NCBI GenBank assembly: GCA_963723965.1
Contig: CAVRSV010000013.1
Coordinates: 1-64,000 of the forward strand
From: JARRKC01 sp963723965
GTDB taxonomy: Bacteria > Acidobacteriota > UBA6911 > RPQK01 > JAPXNP01
DNA: 64,000 nt
Direction: 5' to 3'
Positions 34,985-43,783 of this stretch are shown in pieces; within the stretch, counting starts at the first letter, position 1; every line of letters starts with the position of its first letter. Below the pieces are notes generated by a model. The model did no database searches, was not told where the DNA came from, and saw only the letters and a program-made list of their open reading frames with translations. Both the position numbers and the translations under genes were made by a program.

Positions 34985-36027
34985 GCCGACTGCTTCTCCG
35001 CCCGGTAGAGCTCCCGAAGGGTTTTCTCATAGGGATCCCGGGCAACCCCCGCCTCGGTGATGATCGCAGACACCAGGTTGTGGGGCGTGACGTCGAAGGC
35101 CGGGTTCTCGACGCCGATATTCTCGGGTGCAACCCGCTTTCCGTTGATCTCCGTCACCTCCGAAGTCGCCCGCTGCTCGATGGGGATCTGTTCTCCCGTC
35201 GGCGTCTCGAGATCGATCGTCGACAGGGGCGCGGCCACATAGAAGGGGATGCCGTGCTGGCGGGCCAGGACCGCCACCGTGTAGGTCCCGATCTTGTTCG
35301 CCACGTCACCGTTGGCGGCGATGCGGTCGGCGCCCACGACGACGGCCTGAATCCGCCCGGCCCGCATGAAGTGCCCCGACATGTTGTCGGTGATCAGTGT
35401 GCACGGGATCTCCTCCTTCTTCATTTCCCAGGCCGTCAGCCGGGCGCCCTGGAGGAAGGGACGGGTCTCGTCGGCGAAGACCTGGATCGCCTTGCCGCTC
35501 TCCACCGCTGCGCGGATCACCCCCAGCGCTGTGCCGTATCCGGCCGTGGCCAGAGCGCCCGCGTTGCAGTGGGTCAGGACCGTCGTGCCCGACTGGAGCA
35601 GCTCCTGGCCATGGAATCCCATCCTGCGGTTGATCTCGATGTCTTCCTCGTGGATTCGCCGGGCTTCGGTCGCCAGGGCCGACTGCAGGTCCGGCAAAGG
35701 TTCGTGGCGGTGCTCCCGAAAGACCCGCGTCATCCGCTCGATGGCCCAGAAGAGGTTCCGGGCGGTGGGTCGGGTCTCGGCGAGGGTTCTGCAAATGGTT
35801 TCGAAGCGCTGCTCCAGATCTTCCTTCGACTCCATATTGCGGACACCGAGGGCCACGCCCATGGCGGCCGCGACGCCGATGGCCGGCGCGCCCCGGATGA
35901 CCATCGTGCGAATTGCATCGGCCACCTCGCCCACCGTCCGATACGTGTTGTAGATCTCCTCGGTGGGCAGCAGGCGCTGGTCGATCATGACGACGCCGTC
36001 GTCGGTCCATTCAATGGTTCGGATCAT
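34981..36027 (-). CDS. mtnA: S-methyl-5-thioribose-1-phosphate isomerase
   Basis: Methionine-salvage isomerase of 348 residues converting methylthioribose-1-phosphate to methylthioribulose-1-phosphate. It has RGAPAIGVAAAMGVALGV, the catalytic cysteine in THCNAGALATAGYGTALG, and the catalytic aspartate in VVGADRIAANGDVANKIGT, which distinguish it from the related eIF2B subunits. The homocysteine methyltransferase at 3.6-4.5 kb could use the same cycle, but they are not linked. It is followed with a four-base overlap by tsaD; an upstream LolA-like gene ends 11 bases before its start. Confidence 0.96.
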   Translation of the reverse strand: MIRTIEWTDDGVVMIDQRLLPTEEIYNTYRTVGEVADAIRTMVIRGAPAIGVAAAMGVALGVRNMESKEDLEQRFETICRTLAETRPTARNLFWAIERMTRVFREHRHEPLPDLQSALATEARRIHEEDIEINRRMGFHGQELLQSGTTVLTHCNAGALATAGYGTALGVIRAAVESGKAIQVFADETRPFLQGARLTAWEMKKEEIPCTLITDNMSGHFMRAGRIQAVVVGADRIAANGDVANKIGTYTVAVLARQHGIPFYVAAPLSTIDLETPTGEQIPIEQRATSEVTEINGKRVAPENIGVENPAFDVTPHNLVSAIITEAGVARDPYEKTLRELYRAEKQSA

Positions 36028-36038
36028 GGCAGAACAGT

Positions 36039-36770
36039 CTACTTCATCAGTGCCTTGATGTCGGGCGGGAGCTCGAATTTCTCGGCCGGGATGGCAACGT
36101 TGTTCTCAATCGATGTCGCGATGATGTCGAAGGAGAACTGGGGCATGGAGATGTGCATCTTGTGAGCGGCCATGACGTCGCCTACCTTGCGGTAGTCGGA
36201 GAAATCGGTCTGCACCGTCTGCCCCGCAAGGTCGACTTCCATACTGGCGAGCAGTTTCGTCTCTTTGTCGAAGCACATGGTGGTCGAGACGCCGGCGGCA
36301 TCGGTCAAGAGAAGCTTCGTGCAGGGTTTTCCTTGTGCCGTGCCGTCTCCGGTCACTTCCGCCTTCGAGAAGAGCTGCTTCCAGTCCAGAAGAGGGTCGA
36401 TCCTGGTTTGACGCATCCTGACGTCGCGCTCGGCACCCTGGAGGATCCGGGGGCCCGTCATGGGGTTCAAATCCCAGGCCACATCACCGTTGACGCCGTT
36501 GGAGGACGGGGGCATCCCGCCCAGTTCGATGTTTGCCCGGTACTTGTCGGGCGTCTGGGTGTAGACCTCCATGTCTCCCGACATCCCCATGTCGGGCATG
36601 CTGAAGGTACCTTTGACGACACGGGAGTGGATCTTGGCCATGGCCGCCTTTCCTCCGATGGCCTCCAGATAGCTGTTGATCACCGCATCGGCGTCATCCG
36701 CTGCCCAGACCGATTGGCTGAGTGCCCAGCACAGTCCCAGCACCAGGAACATCCCTGCTTTTCTCATCAT
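36039..36770 (-). CDS. Secreted outer membrane lipoprotein-sorting-like protein
   Basis: Exported protein of 243 residues with a signal peptide (MMRKAGMFLVLGLCWALSQSVWA-type) and a LolA/LolB-like beta-rich body. VINSYLEAIGGKAAMAKIHS is the usual start of this group, followed by TQTPDKYRANIELGGM and CFDKETKLLASMEV with YRKVGDVMAAHKM near the end. Such proteins are common and abundant in Acidobacteriota-like genomes, where their function is unknown. Lipid or lipoprotein shuttling in the periplasm is the family expectation. I chose the ATG at 36770 because GGGAG precedes it and the signal peptide begins there. It may lead the mtnA-tsaD transcript. Confidence 0.8.
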   Translation of the reverse strand: MMRKAGMFLVLGLCWALSQSVWAADDADAVINSYLEAIGGKAAMAKIHSRVVKGTFSMPDMGMSGDMEVYTQTPDKYRANIELGGMPPSSNGVNGDVAWDLNPMTGPRILQGAERDVRMRQTRIDPLLDWKQLFSKAEVTGDGTAQGKPCTKLLLTDAAGVSTTMCFDKETKLLASMEVDLAGQTVQTDFSDYRKVGDVMAAHKMHISMPQFSFDIIATSIENNVAIPAEKFELPPDIKALMK

Positions 36771-36900
36771 GTTCTCCCTGTGAGTGATTCGAGTTCTCCG
36801 TTCGGTGAGGCTCAATGGCCCAAATTGCCTCTTTCCTACGCCCCTGTCAATCCCCGCATTCATGGGAAGTTCGCCCGAAAGACGGTTAGAATGTTCCTCC

Positions 36901-37806
36901 ATGGCGGCCGGAAAGGTATTGGTGAGCGGGGCGAGCGGCGTGCTCGGCTGGCATTTGTGTCGCATTCTGGACGCCGATCCCACCCTCGATGTGGCGGCCA
37001 CCTGCCGAAAGAGCCGGCCTCAGTTCGACCGCATCTGCTGCAGCGCCGTCGATCTGGCGCGGCCGGAAGACCTCGGGCTCCTCGAGCGATCAGGGCCCTA
37101 CGACGTGATCGTCCATACAGCGGCTGTGACGAATCCGGACGAATGCGAGCGGGATCCCGACCGCGCCAGGCGGGTGAATGTGGAAGCGACCCGGGAACTG
37201 TTGTCCCTGCTGTCCCCCGGGGGACGCTTCATCTACACGTCCACGGATCTGGTTTTTGACGGCGGCAAAGGGCTCTATGTGGAAGAAGACGAGCCCAATC
37301 CGGTCAATTATTACGGGGAGACGAAGTTGCGGGCGGAGGAGATCGTGCGCCGGGCGCCGGGCGGCGTGGTGGTGAGGATTTCCAAGCTCTACTCCAACGG
37401 AAGCCCTTTTCATCCCTGCTTCCTGACCTGGATGAAGGAGCGATTCGACCGGGGTGACGAGGTCCCGTTGTTCTCGGATCAGTATCGGTCGCCACTGTTC
37501 ATCGGGGACGCCGTGCGGGGACTGCGACGGCTGTTCGACGGCTCGACGCGCTGGAATCTCTATCATCTGGGCGGGCCCGAACGCAGCAACCGATATGATT
37601 TCGGCTGCCGATACGCCGAGGTCTTCGGCTACCCGGTCAGCCGAATCCGGGCGGTGACGATGGGGGAGGTCGGTCTGGTCGCGAGGGGAGCCGACTGCTC
37701 TTTCTCATCGGACCGATTCAGCCGGGAGTTTGCCTTTGCGGGAACCGTGCTGGAAGAAGGCCTGCGGAGTCTGCGGGCGGAGGAGTCGCGTGAGTCTGGA
37801 AAATGA
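36901..37806 (+). CDS. SDR-family NAD-dependent reductase/epimerase (RmlD-like)
   Basis: Extended short-chain dehydrogenase of 301 residues. It has a Rossmann start VLVSGASGVLGWHLCRIL, the VVHTAAVTNPDECERDP segment typical of dTDP-4-dehydrorhamnose reductases (RmlD), catalytic YYGETKLRAEEIV and the substrate loop ISKLYSNGSPFHPCF. A sugar-nucleotide reductase or epimerase function is likely, though no rml partner genes are nearby. I chose the ATG at 36901, where the Rossmann fold begins, even though no clear ribosome site precedes it; the frame is open to 36784. A strong hairpin follows the stop before msbA. Confidence 0.83.
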   Translation: MAAGKVLVSGASGVLGWHLCRILDADPTLDVAATCRKSRPQFDRICCSAVDLARPEDLGLLERSGPYDVIVHTAAVTNPDECERDPDRARRVNVEATRELLSLLSPGGRFIYTSTDLVFDGGKGLYVEEDEPNPVNYYGETKLRAEEIVRRAPGGVVVRISKLYSNGSPFHPCFLTWMKERFDRGDEVPLFSDQYRSPLFIGDAVRGLRRLFDGSTRWNLYHLGGPERSNRYDFGCRYAEVFGYPVSRIRAVTMGEVGLVARGADCSFSSDRFSREFAFAGTVLEEGLRSLRAEESRESGK

Positions 37807-37807
37807 A

Positions 37808-37837
37808 CCGGGGCGGGATCCGAAGATGCCGCCCCGG
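37808..37837 (+). terminator. GC-rich hairpin after reductase gene
   Basis: CCGGGGCGG (37808-37816) and CCGCCCCGG (37829-37837) are a perfect 9-bp inverted repeat around a 12-base loop, starting two bases after the stop codon. The stem is strong but no T-run follows, so factor-aided termination or mRNA end protection is as likely as intrinsic termination. Confidence 0.5.
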
Positions 37838-37865
37838 CCCTCCCTGTGAGGAGGAGGTCGAGTTA

Positions 37866-37937
37866 GTGTGTTCTTATTCCTTATACGAAGGCGATTCGAA
37901 AGAGTTCGATCCGGATAGCATTGGATGGAAGAAGTAA
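37866..37937 (+). CDS. Possible 23-residue leader peptide overlapping msbA start
   Basis: GTG-started ORF of 23 codons (first residues MCSYSLYEGDS) ending in TAA inside the msbA gene. It is preceded by GAGGAGGAGG at a normal distance, the best ribosome site in this spacer, whereas msbA itself (ATG at 37925) has none close by. The overlap of 13 bases, in another frame, suggests translational coupling of msbA to this peptide. It might instead be a coincidence of a strong site used by an upstream start. No homology is recognised. Confidence 0.35.
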   Translation: MCSYSLYEGDSKEFDPDSIGWKK

Positions 37938-39730
37938 GGCGTCTCTACCCCTATGTGAGGCAGTACCTGCCGCTTGTGACCCTGGCCGTCCTGCTGCTGG
38001 TCCTCTCCGGTTTCCTCGAGGCGGTGATCGTCATGCTGCTGGCTCCGATCTTCGATCAGCTGGCACCGAGCGTGGCCGGAGCGACGTCCGACAACAAGTT
38101 CGCATTCCTGCAGAGCTATCTGGGTCTGCAGGGCCAGTCCTATCTGCTCAAAGTGGCGGTCTATCTGGTCGTGTTCTCGCTCTTCAAGGGCGTGTTCCTC
38201 TATATCGCCGACTACTCCATGAATCTGAGCGGCGAACGACTCGTGGCCCGGGTTCGCAAGGATCTCTACAGCCATCTTTTGAATCAGTCTCTGGCCTTCT
38301 TCTCCCGCTTTCCGACGGGCAAGCTGATGGCCCGCGCCATCTCCGACACCGAGCGGATTCAGGAAGCCGTCGGAAAGCGGCTCACCGATTTCATCCGCCA
38401 GATCTTTCTGCTTGTCTTCTTCCTGGCGCTGGTCTTCTACGCCGATTGGAAGCTGGCCCTGCTGTCCTTCGGCATTGCTCCTCTGGTCCTCGTCATCACC
38501 ATGCGCCTGGGTCGGAAGATTCGGCGCGACAGCATCCGCAGCCAGGAGAATCTGTCCGACATCTCCCACGCCCTGCAGCAGACCATGTCGGGTCAGAAGA
38601 TCGTCAAGGCCTTCGTCGCCGAGGACTACGAACGAAACCGGTTCAGTCGGCTACTGGACCAGCTGGTCCGATCCAATCTCAAGATCGCCCGCGTCAACGC
38701 CCTTGGCTCGCCGCTGATCGAGTTCATCGGCTATGTGGCCTTCGTTCCCTTCCTGCTCTACTTCGACTACAAGATCAGCCGGGGATTTACCCTGAGCGCC
38801 TTTGTGGTGTTCGTGGCCGCCCTGTTCCGGCTCTATGAACCGGTTCGAAAGCTCTCGCGGATGCACCTCTACTTCCAGCAGACCTTTGCATCGGCTCATC
38901 GCATCTTCGAACTGCTGGACACGACCCTGGAGGTGACGGATTTGCCGGATGCCGTCGAGTTGCCTCCCTTCGAGAAGGAAGTCCGCTTCGACCGCGTCCA
39001 TTTCGCCTACCCCGGGGGAGCGGACATACCGGTGCTCAACGATATCGATCTGACCATCCACAAAGGGGAGATCGTCGCACTCGTCGGGATGAGCGGCGCC
39101 GGCAAGACGACCCTGGTCAGCCTCATCCCAAGGTTCTACGATACCGTCGAGGGGAACATCCGCATCGACTCGACGGATATCCGCCGGGTGAGCCTGCGTT
39201 CCCTGCGGGAGCAGATTGCCCTGGTCACCCAGGACACGTTCCTGTTCGACGATACGGTGCACAACAATATCGCCTATGGCGCGACCGAGGCCTCCCGGGA
39301 AGCCGTGGTCGAAGCGGCCCAGGCCGCCTTCATTCACGATTTCATCATGGATCTTCCCGAGCAGTACCTGACCATGATCGGGGAGAGGGGACACCGTCTG
39401 TCGGGGGGACAGCGCCAGCGTATCGCCATCGCCCGCGCCATATTGAAGAAGGCGCCGATCCTGATTCTCGATGAGGCCACATCGGCCCTGGATTCCGAGT
39501 CGGAACGGCTCGTCCAGCAGGCACTCAACAACCTGATGCGAAACTGCACCACTCTGGTCATTGCCCACCGTCTTTCCACCGTTCGGCTGGCCGACCGGAT
39601 CGTCGTCCTCAATCAGGGAAAGATCGTCGAGCAGGGAAACCACGACACTCTGATGCAACGTTCCGGAATCTACCGGCGGCTGTACGAACTGCAGTTCGCC
39701 GATCTGGTGGTCGGATCGAATCCGATTTGA
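37925..39730 (+). CDS. msbA: Lipid A exporter-type ABC transporter (MsbA-like)
   Basis: Half-transporter of 601 residues: six membrane helices in residues ~15-310, then one ATPase domain. The ATPase has Walker A GMSGAGKTT, signature LSGGQRQRIA, Walker B ILILDEATSAL and H-loop IAHRLSTVRLADRI. The arrangement and length match MsbA, which flips lipid A/core lipids across the inner membrane; other homodimeric lipid or drug exporters have the same layout, so the symbol is by similarity and context (kdsA and a TonB system show an outer membrane with LPS). The ATG lacks a good ribosome site and overlaps a possible leader peptide. The yicC gene follows after 18 bases. Confidence 0.85.
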   Translation: MEEVRRLYPYVRQYLPLVTLAVLLLVLSGFLEAVIVMLLAPIFDQLAPSVAGATSDNKFAFLQSYLGLQGQSYLLKVAVYLVVFSLFKGVFLYIADYSMNLSGERLVARVRKDLYSHLLNQSLAFFSRFPTGKLMARAISDTERIQEAVGKRLTDFIRQIFLLVFFLALVFYADWKLALLSFGIAPLVLVITMRLGRKIRRDSIRSQENLSDISHALQQTMSGQKIVKAFVAEDYERNRFSRLLDQLVRSNLKIARVNALGSPLIEFIGYVAFVPFLLYFDYKISRGFTLSAFVVFVAALFRLYEPVRKLSRMHLYFQQTFASAHRIFELLDTTLEVTDLPDAVELPPFEKEVRFDRVHFAYPGGADIPVLNDIDLTIHKGEIVALVGMSGAGKTTLVSLIPRFYDTVEGNIRIDSTDIRRVSLRSLREQIALVTQDTFLFDDTVHNNIAYGATEASREAVVEAAQAAFIHDFIMDLPEQYLTMIGERGHRLSGGQRQRIAIARAILKKAPILILDEATSALDSESERLVQQALNNLMRNCTTLVIAHRLSTVRLADRIVVLNQGKIVEQGNHDTLMQRSGIYRRLYELQFADLVVGSNPI

Positions 39731-39748
39731 GGGGAGGGCCGAAACAAC

Positions 39749-40612
39749 GTGAACAGCATGACGGGCTTTGGGCGCGCCGAGGGTTCCTTCGGCGATGTCC
39801 GCGTGGCGATCGACATCAAGTCGGTCAACTCGCGCTATCTCGATTTCAAACTCCACATGGGCCGGGAATGGATCGAACTCGAGCCCCTGATGAAGAAGGA
39901 AATCGAGGCCAGACTGACACGGGGAAGGGTCGATGTTTTCGTCGATCTGCAGACCACGGCTCCGGACCTTCTGGTCCTGAACGAAGGCTTCGTCCGCAGC
40001 TACCTCGCCGCCGCCGCCCAGCTCCGGGATTGGGGTGTCCAGGGCGAGCTCGGCCTGTCTTCCCTGGTGCAGCTGCCGGGCGTGCTCAGCAAGGGAACCG
40101 TCTCCGTGGAGAAGATCCGGGAGCCGGTCCTCGAGACGTTCCGCCGTGCGCTCGACGAATTGGCCAAGGCCCGTGGTGCGGAGGGGAAGGCGCTCGAGCA
40201 GGACATCACCGACCGGCTTGCCCGGTTTGCCTCCCTGGTGGAAGTCTTCGAGTCGGAAGCGGGTCGAATTCGCGAGTACTACGAAGACCGGCTGCGGAAA
40301 CAGATCGATCGGATGGCGGCGCAGTACGAATTCGATGAGTCCCGGCTGGCACAGGAGATCTTCTACTACGTGGAGCGGTCCGACGTTGCCGAGGAGATCC
40401 GGCGGCTGCAGAGTCATCTGCAGCGCTTTCACGCATACCTCGAGGCTTCGAGCGGGGCGCTGGGCAAAAACCTCGATTTTCTCTGTCAGGAGATGAACCG
40501 CGAGGTCAACACGGTCCTGTCGAAGTCGGGACTGGTGGATCTGACGGAGGCGGCAGTCGAGGCGAAGGCCGAAATGGAGCGCATTCGGGAGCAGGTGCAG
40601 AATGTCGAATAA
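39749..40612 (+). CDS. yicC: YicC family endoribonuclease
   Basis: Protein of 287 residues starting with the family signature MNSMTGFGRAEG (GTG start). It shows KSVNSRYLDFKLHMGREW, then EIEARLTRGRVDVF, and ends with LDFLCQEMNREVNTVLSKSG, all diagnostic of YicC. Some YicC proteins cleave RNA and act in sRNA turnover. In many bacteria it lies directly before gmk and rpoZ, as here. The gene overlaps gmk by 11 bases. GGGGAGGG precedes the start. Confidence 0.93.
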   Translation: MNSMTGFGRAEGSFGDVRVAIDIKSVNSRYLDFKLHMGREWIELEPLMKKEIEARLTRGRVDVFVDLQTTAPDLLVLNEGFVRSYLAAAAQLRDWGVQGELGLSSLVQLPGVLSKGTVSVEKIREPVLETFRRALDELAKARGAEGKALEQDITDRLARFASLVEVFESEAGRIREYYEDRLRKQIDRMAAQYEFDESRLAQEIFYYVERSDVAEEIRRLQSHLQRFHAYLEASSGALGKNLDFLCQEMNREVNTVLSKSGLVDLTEAAVEAKAEMERIREQVQNVE

Positions 40613-41225
40613 AGGCAGCGTGCTGATTCTGAGCGCACCCTCCGGTTCCGGGAAAACCAGTCTCGCCTACCGCGTCCTGCCCCGGCTGTCCAACCTGCGT
40701 TTCTCGGTCAGCCACACCACGCGAAAGCGCCGCCGCGGCGAGGAGAACGGAAGGGAGTATTTCTTCGTCTCGACTTCCGAGTTCGAGGAAATGATTCGCC
40801 GGGATGCATTCCTGGAGTGGGCCAACGTCTACGGCAACTACTACGGCACCAGCCGTGACTTCGTCCAGACCCAGATCGACGCCGGCATCGACGTGCTGCT
40901 CGACATCGACATTCAGGGGGCCCTGAAGGTCAAGGAACTCGTTCCGGAGGCCGTCATGATCTTCGTGATGCCACCCTCCTTCGATGAGCTCGAGGCTCGG
41001 CTGAGGGGGCGCGGTCTCGACGACGAAGACGTGATCGAACGCCGGCTCCAGATCGCCCGAGACGAAATCCAGCACTTCCGAAGGTACGACTTCGTTATCA
41101 TTAATCGCGAGCTCGAGCAATCGGTCGCCGAGTTGATGGCCGTCATCACGGCGTCACGGTGTCGAGTGGGGCGGCGGCAGGAGCAGGCCGAGCGGATCGA
41201 GCGCACCTTCCATGCCGCACGGTGA
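40602..41225 (+). CDS. gmk: Guanylate kinase
   Basis: Enzyme of 207 residues converting GMP to GDP with ATP. The P-loop reads ILSAPSGSGKTSLAYRVL, followed by FSVSHTTRKRRRGEENGREYFFV (GMP-binding) and LLDIDIQGALKVKE. The length is normal. It overlaps the yicC end by 11 bases and is followed by rpoZ, the usual order for purine and transcription genes. The initial ATG has GAGCAGG nearby within the yicC coding region. Confidence 0.96.
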   Translation: MSNKGSVLILSAPSGSGKTSLAYRVLPRLSNLRFSVSHTTRKRRRGEENGREYFFVSTSEFEEMIRRDAFLEWANVYGNYYGTSRDFVQTQIDAGIDVLLDIDIQGALKVKELVPEAVMIFVMPPSFDELEARLRGRGLDDEDVIERRLQIARDEIQHFRRYDFVIINRELEQSVAELMAVITASRCRVGRRQEQAERIERTFHAAR

Positions 41226-41334
41226 CCGAAGAGGCCGCCCGTCGGCGTCGAAAGGCGACGCGGTGTAGGATGATACTTCGAATGGAGAGCAGGTGCGGGT
41301 TCGCCACGAGTCCGCGCCAGGAGGATACGACGCG

Positions 41335-41532
41335 ATGAGTTTAAGGATACCCGAGGAGTTCGACAGCAAGTTCCGATTCATTCTGGTCGCCGCTGAGCGC
41401 GCCAAACAGCTTCAGAACGGCGCACCGGCCAAGATCAATTCGAAGTCCCACAAGCCCGCCAACATCGCCATCCAGGAGACCCTGGAGGGTCTGGTCGAGT
41501 GGGAGATTCTGGAAGAAGAGAGAGAAGAGTGA
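41335..41532 (+). CDS. rpoZ: RNA polymerase omega subunit
   Basis: Small subunit of 65 residues that stabilises beta-prime. FRFILVAAERAKQLQNGAPA is the core omega motif, and KPANIAIQETLEGLVEW the C-terminal part. I chose the ATG at 41335 with AGGAGG upstream, where the homology begins; an in-frame GTG at 41293 is open. The last bases overlap the GTG start of coaBC, so the genes are coupled. The gene position after gmk is conserved in many bacteria. Omega is also part of the ppGpp-binding surface in some phyla. Confidence 0.93.
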   Translation: MSLRIPEEFDSKFRFILVAAERAKQLQNGAPAKINSKSHKPANIAIQETLEGLVEWEILEEEREE

Positions 41533-42734
41533 ACGTCATCCTGGGGGTGACCGGGTGCATCGGCGCCTACAAGGCCGCGCTCGTGCTGCGCCTGCTTCAG
41601 AAGAGCGGCGTGACCGTCTTTCCGGTCATGACCAGGAGCGCTGCGCAGTTCCTCGGTCCTCTGACGCTGGAGAAGCTCTCGGGGAACCCGGTCGTGTGCG
41701 AATTGTTCGGCCCGGAGCCTCCGGAGATCCGGCATATCGCACTGGCCCGACGCAGTGACCTGCTGCTCGTGGCGCCGGCGACGGCCAACGTCCTGGCGAA
41801 GTTCGCCTCCGGAATCGCGGACGACTTCCTGAGCACCCTTTACCTGTCGACCAAGACGCCCGTTCTGGTCGCTCCGGCCATGAACGTGGAGATGTGGCAC
41901 CACCCGGCAACCCGTGAGAATCTCGAAACATTGCGTCGTCGCGGTGTCGGGGTGGTGGAGCCCGGTGTCGGCTACCAGGCCTGCGGTGAAGAGGGCGAAG
42001 GCCGCCTGGCCGAGCCGGAGGAGATCGTCAGGCAGGCGCTGCAGATCCTGTCGCGGGACCGGTCTCTGGAGGGACGGCGCGTGCTCGTAACGGCGGGCCC
42101 GACTCTGGAGGACATCGACCCGGTGAGGTACATCTCGAACCGCTCGTCGGGAAAGATGGGTTACGCGCTCGCCGAGGAGGCGGCGCGCCGCGGCGCGACG
42201 GTCTGCCTGGTCTCCGGTCCCGTGGCCCTGGCGGCCCCGGCCGGAATCGAGGTGGTGCGGGTTCGGGCGGCGGCCGAACTGGCCCGAGCCGTCTTCGAGC
42301 GGTTTCCGGAGAGCGACATCGTGGTTCAGGCGGCGGCGGTGGCGGACTATCGGCCGGCGCAGCGTCTCCACCAGAAGCGCAAGAAAGCGGCGGGGGCCTG
42401 GAGTCTGGAGCTGGAGGCCACTCAGGACATTCTGGGGGAGCTCGGCCGTCGCAAGGGTGACCAGATCCTGGTCGGCTTTGCAGCCGAATCGGAGTCCCTG
42501 GTCGAGAACGCCCGCGCCAAGCTGCGCGGCAAGGGGCTCGATCTGATCGTCGCCAACGACATCACGACTCCCGGTTCCGGTTTCGAAGTCGACGAGAATC
42601 AGGTGACGCTGATCGATCGCGCCGGCACCACCGTGGAGCTGCCGCGTTCATCCAAGGTGGAGGTCGCGAGACGGGTCTGGGACACCATCGAAACATTGCT
42701 CGTCCCCGAAAGGGTGGACAGGAACATCGGATGA
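41529..42734 (+). CDS. coaBC: Bifunctional phosphopantothenoylcysteine synthetase/decarboxylase
   Basis: Coenzyme A biosynthesis enzyme of 401 residues with the decarboxylase domain first: GVTGCIGAYKAALVLRLLQ, HIALARRSDLLLVAPATANVLAKFA and the PAMNVEMW motif. The synthetase domain follows from about 185: TAGPTLEDIDPVRYISNRSSGKMG, with KKKAAGAWSL-type lysines and the ANDITTPGSGFEVDENQVTL end. It makes phosphopantothenoylcysteine from phosphopantothenate and cysteine, then decarboxylates it. The start is GTG at 41529, overlapping rpoZ by four bases. Its stop overlaps the era start by four. Confidence 0.95.
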   Translation: MNVILGVTGCIGAYKAALVLRLLQKSGVTVFPVMTRSAAQFLGPLTLEKLSGNPVVCELFGPEPPEIRHIALARRSDLLLVAPATANVLAKFASGIADDFLSTLYLSTKTPVLVAPAMNVEMWHHPATRENLETLRRRGVGVVEPGVGYQACGEEGEGRLAEPEEIVRQALQILSRDRSLEGRRVLVTAGPTLEDIDPVRYISNRSSGKMGYALAEEAARRGATVCLVSGPVALAAPAGIEVVRVRAAAELARAVFERFPESDIVVQAAAVADYRPAQRLHQKRKKAAGAWSLELEATQDILGELGRRKGDQILVGFAAESESLVENARAKLRGKGLDLIVANDITTPGSGFEVDENQVTLIDRAGTTVELPRSSKVEVARRVWDTIETLLVPERVDRNIG

Positions 42735-43618
42735 AGTTCGGATTTGCATCCATCATCGGCCGGCCCAACGTGGGCAAGTCGACCCTCATGAACGGGCTGA
42801 TCGGGACCAAGGTCTCCATTGTCAGCGACAAGCCGCAGACGACGCGGGCGCGCATTCTCGGCGTCTTCAACCGGGCAGAAGCGCAGATCGTCTTCGTGGA
42901 CACGCCGGGCATCCATCGTCCGGGCCACCGGCTCAACGAGCGGATGATGGCCGAGGTGGAGGAGGCCATGCAGCAGGTGGATCTGCTGCTGCACATGGTC
43001 GATGCTTCGGAACGCTTCGGCAAGGGAGAGCAGTTCGTGCTCGACATGGTCCGCTCCGTGAGCGCCAAGAAGTTCCTCTTGCTCAACAAGGTGGACAAGA
43101 TCAACAAGGCGAAAGTGCTCCCCATGATCGAGTCGTTCAGTCAGGAAGGGCTCTACGACGAGATCTTCCCGATTTCCGCCCTGACGGGCGAAAACCTGGA
43201 TCATCTGCTGGACTCGATGGTCCGCTATCTGCCGGAGGGCCAGCCCATGTATCCTCCGGACTACCTGACCGACCAGAACGAGCGTTTCCTGGTGGCTGAG
43301 ATCATTCGGGAAAAGGTGCTCCACCACACGCGTCAGGAGCTGCCTTACACGACGGCGGTTCTGATCGAAGAGTTCGACGAATCCAAGCGGGAAGAAGGCT
43401 TCGTCCGAATCTCCGCCTCCATCCTCGTCGAAAAGGACGGACAGAAGAAGATCGTCATCGGACGGGGAGGGCAGTTGATCAAGCAGGTCGGCATCGAAGC
43501 CCGCAAGGAGATCGAGGAACTGCTGCAGGTGCGCCAGATCTTCCTCGGTCTCAACGTAAAGGTCGAGCCGGGCTGGCGAAACCGGGACCCCCTCCTGGAT
43601 GCTCTGGGCGTCCGCTAA
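42731..43618 (+). CDS. era: GTPase Era
   Basis: Ribosome-assembly GTPase of 295 residues binding 16S rRNA. G motifs are visible as GRPNVGKSTLMNGLIG, the switch TTRARILGVF, VDTPGIHRPGHRLNE and LLNKVDKINK. The C-terminal KH domain reads KKIVIGRGGQLIKQVGIEARKEIEELL. Length is standard. The gene start overlaps the coaBC stop (ATGA). It is followed by a 165-base spacer with hairpins, suggesting an operon border before the uracil glycosylase. Confidence 0.97.
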   Translation: MKFGFASIIGRPNVGKSTLMNGLIGTKVSIVSDKPQTTRARILGVFNRAEAQIVFVDTPGIHRPGHRLNERMMAEVEEAMQQVDLLLHMVDASERFGKGEQFVLDMVRSVSAKKFLLLNKVDKINKAKVLPMIESFSQEGLYDEIFPISALTGENLDHLLDSMVRYLPEGQPMYPPDYLTDQNERFLVAEIIREKVLHHTRQELPYTTAVLIEEFDESKREEGFVRISASILVEKDGQKKIVIGRGGQLIKQVGIEARKEIEELLQVRQIFLGLNVKVEPGWRNRDPLLDALGVR

Positions 43619-43659
43619 CCGTCTGGAATCAGCGGTCCTCGTCCCCTCACCCCGGGCAG

Positions 43660-43676
43660 GCGACCGCATCGGTCGC
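43660..43676 (+). terminator. 7-bp hairpin downstream of era
   Basis: GCGACCG-CAT-CGGTCGC is a perfect 7-bp stem with a three-base loop, 42 bases after the era stop. No T-run follows, so termination is only a possibility. Confidence 0.35.
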
Positions 43677-43783
43677 GGGGCGGAAGGGCGGCTCCCGGGA
43701 AGGGCAGCCCGAAATGAGAGAATGCCCCCGAGGGGTGCCATCGCCGGAGTCCCCTGGACGATCCGGCGGGGGGATGAATCAAG

